Below, piece after piece: positions 59,888 to 64,000 of a DNA stretch of 64,000 bases. A program made the position numbers and the translations under genes. Each line of letters begins with the position of its first letter. Within the stretch, counting starts at the first letter, position 1. This DNA is from Streptomyces sp. NBC_00190 (GTDB lineage: Bacteria; Actinomycetota; Actinomycetes; Streptomycetales; Streptomycetaceae): the NCBI RefSeq assembly GCF_036203305.1, contig NZ_CP108131.1, positions 3,286,001 to 3,350,000 of the forward strand, written 5' to 3'. The notes below the pieces were generated by a model that was given only the letters and a program-made list of their open reading frames with translations, was not told where the DNA came from and did no database searches.

Positions 59888-61222
59888 ATGAATGACTGGC
59901 CAGAGGGGTGGAGCGGCGACCGCGACGAGCGTGGCCGCCGTGACGACGGGTACGGACGCGGCAGCGGGCAGGCGCAGCCCGAGGGCGCGCAGCGGATGCG
60001 GCACGTCCAGCGGCAGCAGCCTGCGCGCCCGGCGGTCCCGGCGCCCGCCCGACGGCCCGGAATGCCGCCGTCCGCACCGGGTGTGCCCCCGCAGCAGACC
60101 CAGAGCCCCGACACGTACGGCGGCTACGACAGCGGTTACAACACGGGCCAGGTCTACGGCTCGCCCGCGGGGCCCGGCGGCCCCGCGCAGCCGCCGTCCG
60201 GGCCCGGCGGCCCCGGCGGCCCGGGGCGGGCGCCCGGCCCGGCGCCGGACTGGCGCAAGCGGATCAAGATCGGCTCGATCGTGCTGGTCTCCGCGCTGCT
60301 GGTGACCACCGTCTCCACCTACTTCTGGGCCGACTCCAAGGTGCGCCGCGAGGTGGACCTCTCCAAGGTCATCGAGCGCCCGAAGGAGGGCGACTGCACG
60401 ACGTACCTGATCGTGGGCTCCGACAGCCGCGAGGGGATGTCCGACGAGGAGAAGAAGAAGCTCCACACGGGCTCGGCCGAGGGCAAGCGGACCGACTCGA
60501 TGATGATCCTGGCGAAGTGCTCCAGCGGGAACACGATGATCTCGCTGCCGCGCGACTCGGACGTGGAGATCCCGTCCTTCGTGGGCTCCCAGTCCGGCAA
60601 GAAGTACCCGGGCACGGGCAAGCGCACCAAGCTGAACGCGGCGTACGCCGAGGACGGCCCCGAGCTGCTGGTGCGGACGGTGGAGTTCAACACCGGCCTG
60701 CGCATCGACCACTACGCGGAGATCGGCTTCGCCGGCTTCGCGAACATCGTGGACTCGCTGGGCGGGGTGGAGCTGGACATCGAGGAGGGCTTCAAGGACG
60801 AGAAGTCGGGCGCCGACTTCAAGGCGGGCAAGCAGACGCTGAACGGCGAGCAGTCCCTGGCCTTCGTCCGGACCCGGTACGCCTTCGCGGAGTCGGACCT
60901 CCAGCGGACGAAGAACCAGCAGAAGTTCCTGTCGGCGCTCGCCAACCAGGCGGCGACCCCGTCCACGATCCTCAACCCGTTCAAGCTCTACCCGCTGATG
61001 GGCGCGGGCCTGGACACGCTGATCGTGGACAAGGACATGGGCCTGTACGACATGGGCCAGATGTTCTTCGCGATGAAGGGCGTCAACGGCGGTGACGGCG
61101 TCTCGATGAACATGCCGATCTCCGGCCAGCGCGGCGGCAACCTCGTGTGGGACAAGGCGAAGGTGCAGCAGCTGGTGAAGCAGATCCAGAACGACGAGAA
61201 GGTCACCGTCCGCGGCAACTGA
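59888..61222 (+). CDS. LCP family protein 5
   Basis: A 444-residue LCP protein. The first 120 residues are a Gly/Pro/Gln/Arg-rich tail; one helix (IGSIVLVSALLVTTVSTYFW) is followed by the LCP domain: CTTYLIVGSDSREGMSDEEK, RTDSMMILAKC, SLPRDSDVEIPS, TKLNAAYAEDGPELLVRTVE, TGLRIDHYAEIGFAGFANIV and GEQSLAFVRTRYAFAESDLQ. No LytR_C domain and no C-terminal Cys; only two extracytoplasmic Cys. ATG 59888 was chosen by composition and position. A hairpin lies 10 bases after the stop. Confidence 0.92.
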   Translation: MNDWPEGWSGDRDERGRRDDGYGRGSGQAQPEGAQRMRHVQRQQPARPAVPAPARRPGMPPSAPGVPPQQTQSPDTYGGYDSGYNTGQVYGSPAGPGGPAQPPSGPGGPGGPGRAPGPAPDWRKRIKIGSIVLVSALLVTTVSTYFWADSKVRREVDLSKVIERPKEGDCTTYLIVGSDSREGMSDEEKKKLHTGSAEGKRTDSMMILAKCSSGNTMISLPRDSDVEIPSFVGSQSGKKYPGTGKRTKLNAAYAEDGPELLVRTVEFNTGLRIDHYAEIGFAGFANIVDSLGGVELDIEEGFKDEKSGADFKAGKQTLNGEQSLAFVRTRYAFAESDLQRTKNQQKFLSALANQAATPSTILNPFKLYPLMGAGLDTLIVDKDMGLYDMGQMFFAMKGVNGGDGVSMNMPISGQRGGNLVWDKAKVQQLVKQIQNDEKVTVRGN

Positions 61223-61232
61223 CCGGGCCGGT

Positions 61233-61259
61233 CCGGGCGCCTGGTCTCCAGGCGCCCGG
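61233..61259. terminator. Hairpin terminator after LCP5
   Basis: A perfect 12-base-pair stem (61233-61244 with 61248-61259) and three-base loop TCT directly after the LCP5 stop, between convergent LCP5 and manC. Confidence 0.75.
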
Positions 61260-61260
61260 G

Positions 61261-61324
61261 ATCAGGCAGCCCGGGGATCAGGCAGCCCGGGGATCAGGCA
61301 GCCCGGGGATCAGGCAGCCCGGGG
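61261..61324. repeat. Four perfect 16-base tandem repeats
   Basis: Unit ATCAGGCAGCCCGGGG repeated exactly four times (61261-61276, 61277-61292, 61293-61308, 61309-61324). It is followed by two degenerate copies that merge into the 3' end of manC (ATCAGGCGTCCGGGG covers its stop codon). The array seems to have grown from the manC terminus. Confidence 0.95.
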
Positions 61325-61338
61325 TCAGGCGTCTGTGA

Positions 61339-62421
61339 TCAGGCGTCCGGGGAGAAGCGGATGGCGGCGGCGGGCAGCTGCGCCCCGCACCACACCCGGG
61401 CGCCCGCGCGGAGTTCGTTGTCGGCCCCCACGACGGCGTCGTCACCGATGACGGCGCCGTCCAGCACGGTCCGCGCGCCCACCGAGGCGCGGGCACCGAT
61501 CAGGCCGGCGGTCACCTGCGCGTCGGGGCCGATGAACGCGCCCTCCAGCACGATGGAGCCCTGGACGACCGCCCCCGCTTCGATCCGGGCGCCGGCGCCC
61601 ACGACGGTGCCCCCCGACAGCTTGGCCCCGGCGTCCACCTGGGCGCCGGGCAGCACGAGGGACTCGCCGCGCCGTCCGGGGACGGCCGGGGAGGACACCA
61701 CGCCGCGGACCAGGTCGGCGGAGGCCTGGACGATGGCCTCCGGCCTGCCGAGGTCCATCCAGTACGTGTTCTCGGTGACGCCGTGCAGCGTGGCCCCGGA
61801 GGCGAGCAGACCGGGGAAGGTCTCGCGCTCGACGGAGACCGGGCGGCCGGCCGGGATGGAGTCGATCACGCTGCGCCGGAAGACGTAGCAGCCGGCGTTG
61901 ATCTGGTCGGTGATGATCTCCTCGGGGGTCTGCGGCTTCTCGGTGAAGGCCAGCACCCGCCCCTCGGAGTCGGTGGGGACCAGACCGAAGGCGCGCGGGT
62001 CGTCGACCTGCACCAGGTGCAGCGAGACGTCGGCGTCGGCCGTTTCGTGGGCCTCCACGAGGCCGGCGATGTCCAGGCCGGTGAGGATGTCGCCGTTGAA
62101 GACGAGGACGGAGGAGTCGGGGCCGCCCGTGAGCAGCTGCGCGGCGTTGCGGATGGCACCGCCGGTGCCGAGCGGCTCGTCCTCGACGACGTACTCCAGG
62201 TGGACGCCGAACTCGGATCCGTCGCCGAAGTAGGGCTCGAAGACCTCGGCGAGGTAGCAGGTGGCCATGACGATGTGCGTGACACCGGCGGCGGCGGCCC
62301 TGGCTATCTGGTGGGCGAGGAACGGGACGCCGGCCGTGGGGACCATGGGCTTGGGCGTGTTCACCGTCACGGGACGCAGCCGCGTCCCCTGTCCGCCGAC
62401 CAGCAGGATCGCTTCCGTCAT
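61339..62421 (-). CDS. manC: Mannose-1-phosphate guanylyltransferase (GDP-mannose pyrophosphorylase)
   Basis: A 360-residue sugar-nucleotide transferase. The N-terminal Rossmann domain has AILLVGGQGTRLRPVTVNTP, PKPMVPTAGVPFLAHQIARA, EDEPLGTGGAIRNAA, VLVFNGDILTGLD and FTEKPQTPEEIITDQINAGC. The C-terminal third is a left-handed beta-helix (repeats such as AQVDAGAKLSGGTVVGAGAR). The length and helix fit the eukaryote-like GDP-mannose pyrophosphorylase of Streptomyces; glucose or other NDP-sugar specificity cannot be excluded. ATG 62421 has GGGGAGA. With manA and manB it completes the route to GDP-mannose. Confidence 0.88.
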   Translation of the reverse strand: MTEAILLVGGQGTRLRPVTVNTPKPMVPTAGVPFLAHQIARAAAAGVTHIVMATCYLAEVFEPYFGDGSEFGVHLEYVVEDEPLGTGGAIRNAAQLLTGGPDSSVLVFNGDILTGLDIAGLVEAHETADADVSLHLVQVDDPRAFGLVPTDSEGRVLAFTEKPQTPEEIITDQINAGCYVFRRSVIDSIPAGRPVSVERETFPGLLASGATLHGVTENTYWMDLGRPEAIVQASADLVRGVVSSPAVPGRRGESLVLPGAQVDAGAKLSGGTVVGAGARIEAGAVVQGSIVLEGAFIGPDAQVTAGLIGARASVGARTVLDGAVIGDDAVVGADNELRAGARVWCGAQLPAAAIRFSPDA

Positions 62422-62573
62422 TGCGTTCTCCCCAACCGATTCCGGCGTACGAAGGTCCAAATTTAGCCCATCCGGGAGCGCCCGGAGGCCGGTGCCGGAT
62501 GTGTCGACCGGCGCGCGCACGCATACGGACGCCGCGCTCGGTATGTCATGGAATGAGTGTGTTGTTCGCCCGG

Positions 62574-63221
62574 TCAGGGGGCGAACGGATTGGCGTGGCC
62601 GGGCAGTTGCTGCCCGGGCCGCAGGAAGCTCTGCCTGCCGCGCTCGTCCCGTACCTGGATGAACCCGGCGTCCGTCAGCCGCCGGGCGATCCGCTGTCGG
62701 CGGATGTCGCCCAGTTTGAACGCGCCGGCCAGGAACGCGGCGAGCGCGCCTCCGCCGGCCAGCGCGACGAACGGCTTCCCGGACACGAGCAGGACGAGGG
62801 CCAGGACCACGCACATCGCGTAGCCGACCATCTTCCGGCCGCCGTCCGCGGCGTGGGAGGACAGGGCGTCGAACATGATCCGGTCCTTGACCCGGGCGAC
62901 GGCGTCGGCCGCCCCGGGGAGGGGCCGGTAGGACCCCTGGAGCATCCCGGGCACCGCGCCGCCGTTGCCCGCCTGCGGGTACGCGGCGATGGTGGCCGCC
63001 CCGCGGGCGCGGGCCCCGGGGCTGGGGTCCCGGTACATCTCGACCAGGGCGAGCTGCTTCTTGTGCCCGGTCCGGTGCGTGCGCCCGTACTCGAAGCCGT
63101 AGTGCTCCGCCACGTGGGCCAGGGCCGCCATCCGCCCCAGGGCGGCCGAGGGGCCGATCTCGATGACGTCCTTGTGGGCGATCTGCCGTAGCAGCCCCGC
63201 CATCTCGCGTTCCACGGACAT
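62574..63221 (-). CDS. Conserved actinobacterial membrane protein of unknown function
   Basis: A 215-residue protein that I do not recognise as a named family. A helical soluble region (SVEREMAGLLRQIAHKDVIE; EHYGFEYGRTHRTGHKKQLA) is followed by two adjacent membrane helices (MVGYAMCVVLALVLLVSGKP; VALAGGGALAAFLAGAF). A basic C-terminal part (RRQRIARRLTDAGFIQVRDE) then looks like a small winged-helix or nucleic-acid-binding tail. ATG 63221 was chosen; upstream residues are Arg-rich and unconserved. It lies between manC and the acyl-CoA dehydrogenase on the same strand. Confidence 0.75.
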   Translation of the reverse strand: MSVEREMAGLLRQIAHKDVIEIGPSAALGRMAALAHVAEHYGFEYGRTHRTGHKKQLALVEMYRDPSPGARARGAATIAAYPQAGNGGAVPGMLQGSYRPLPGAADAVARVKDRIMFDALSSHAADGGRKMVGYAMCVVLALVLLVSGKPFVALAGGGALAAFLAGAFKLGDIRRQRIARRLTDAGFIQVRDERGRQSFLRPGQQLPGHANPFAP

Positions 63222-63294
63222 GTCTTTCCGCCCCACCCCACGCACCACGCACCGACGACTGGACCGGCGCACAGCCTAGCCCGCCGCCCCGTGC

Positions 63295-63329
63295 GCGAAC
63301 GTCCCCGGCGGGCTGCCGGGGGCGTTCGC
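63295..63329 (-). terminator. Acyl-CoA dehydrogenase terminator
   Basis: A 15-base-pair stem with one wobble pair (63295-63309 with 63315-63329) 22 bases past the stop of the minus-strand acyl-CoA dehydrogenase. Confidence 0.8.
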
Positions 63330-63351
63330 GTCGGTGCAGGTCAGACCCGGG

Positions 63352-64000
63352 TTACGGCAGGTTGCGGGCCATGACGATCCGCTGGACCTGGTTGGTGCCC
63401 TCGTAGATCTGCGTGATCTTGGCATCGCGCATCATGCGCTCGACCGGGTAGTCACGCGTGTAGCCGTAGCCGCCGAGGAGCTGGACGGCGTCCGTGGTGA
63501 CCTCCATGGCGATGTCGGAGGCGAAGCACTTGGCCGCGGCGCCGAGGTACGTCAGGTCGGCGTCGCCGCGCTCGGAGGCGGCGGCGGCCTGGTAGGTCAG
63601 GGCGCGGGCGGCCGAGACCTTCATGGCCATGTCCGCGAGCATGAACTGAACGCCCTGGAAGTCGCCGATCGGCTTGCCGAACTGCTTGCGCTCCTGGACG
63701 TAGCCCTTGGCGTAGTCCAGGGCGCCCTGGGCGATGCCGAGCGCCTGGGCGGCGATCGTGATGCGGGTGTGGTCGAGGGTCTTCATCGCGGTGGCGAAGC
63801 CGGTGCCCTCGGCGCCGATCATGCGGTCGGCGGGGATCCGGACGTTGTCGAGGTAGACCTCGCGGGTCGGGGAGCCCTTGATGCCGAGCTTCTTCTCCGG
63901 GGCGCCGAAGGAGACGCCCTCGTCGCCCTTCTCGACGACGAAGGCGGAAATGCCCTTGGAGCGCTTCTCGGGGTCGGTGACGGCCATGACCGTGTAGTAC
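63352..64000 (-). CDS. Acyl-CoA dehydrogenase, C-terminal part (runs off window)
   Basis: The last 215 or so residues of a FadE-type flavoenzyme of fatty-acid beta-oxidation. The beta-domain end is [20 protein letters not shown] and [20 protein letters not shown]. The C-terminal helical domain has [60 protein letters not shown] and [19 protein letters not shown]. The IYEGTNQ FAD/CoA motif includes the catalytic-type Glu. The order next to manC matches Mycobacterium (fadE25 region). Confidence 0.95.
   Translation of the reverse strand, partial: YYTVMAVTDPEKRSKGISAFVVEKGDEGVSFGAPEKKLGIKGSPTREVYLDNVRIPADRMIGAEGTGFATAMKTLDHTRITIAAQALGIAQGALDYAKGYVQERKQFGKPIGDFQGVQFMLADMAMKVSAARALTYQAAAASERGDADLTYLGAAAKCFASDIAMEVTTDAVQLLGGYGYTRDYPVERMMRDAKITQIYEGTNQVQRIVMARNLP

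Noticed and set aside
61261..61324. CRISPR-like array
   Set aside because: The 16-base units are directly adjacent with no spacers, so this is a simple tandem repeat.

Overview
The window is a stretch of high-GC actinobacterial chromosome and almost certainly comes from Streptomyces or a close relative. The evidence is very high third-position GC, many GTG starts, ATGA/GTGA stop-start overlaps, a developmental whiB gene, a mtrA-mtrB-lpqB operon, F420 genes (cofD/cofE) and an rrn operon without spacer tRNAs. From memory, the gene order matches the core of S. coelicolor around SCO2999-SCO3051. It also broadly matches Mycobacterium tuberculosis Rv3235-Rv3274c (secA1, hpf, comF, lpqB, mtrB, mtrA, sahH, manA, pmmA, whiB2, fbiA, fbiB, manC, LCP, TIGR03089, fadE25). 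It is therefore ancestral core, not an island. No insertion sequence, prophage or CRISPR array was seen.

Layout. 1-3.1 kb: N-terminus of NAD-glutamate dehydrogenase, a HAD hydrolase coupled to a DUF6912 gene, and an Rv3235-like gene that ends in a strong shared terminator with secA (3.2-6.0 kb). 6.3-8.6 kb: two tandem GNAT acetyltransferases and an AlkX/YcaQ-type DNA glycosylase. 8.7-16 kb (minus strand): an orphan NarL/LuxR response regulator, hpf, comF and lpqB-mtrB-mtrA. 16.2-21.7 kb (plus strand): a tightly coupled operon of a membrane protein, DUF4129, DUF4350, MoxR ATPase and DUF58. 21.7-28 kb: a decayed Uma2 gene, then a complete rrn operon (16S-23S-5S, minus strand) with at least three tandem promoter-like elements.

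28-38 kb: SpoIIM-like and RDD membrane proteins, ahcY, a CDF transporter, and the mannose-phosphate genes manA, SIS, Trm112-like and manB. 37.7-44.4 kb: DUF3499, a zincin-like protein, DUF5719 with a giant membrane glycosyltransferase, and whiB. 44.4-47.8 kb: cysteine dioxygenase followed by cofD-cofE. 47.9-61.2 kb: a DNA-3-methyladenine glycosylase, an exported PGRP-type amidase, a TIGR03089 protein, five LCP (LytR-CpsA-Psr) proteins interleaved with a glycosyltransferase, and a thioesterase. 61.3-64 kb: manC, a small membrane protein and the 3' end of an acyl-CoA dehydrogenase.

Functional themes. manA/manB/manC supply GDP-mannose. The glycosyltransferases and five LCP ligases point to assembly of cell-wall glycopolymers and their attachment to peptidoglycan. 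MtrAB-LpqB and WhiB couple envelope growth with development. The observation I rate most highly is a 28-codon, apparently leaderless ORF at 44816-44902 that ends in Cys-Cys-Cys-Cys-Ser-Cys-stop directly upstream of cysteine dioxygenase. It looks like a cysteine-sensing leader peptide. Others of note are a conserved pattern of paired cysteines in the LCP proteins, and small tandem-repeat and poly-G tracts in intergenic gaps.
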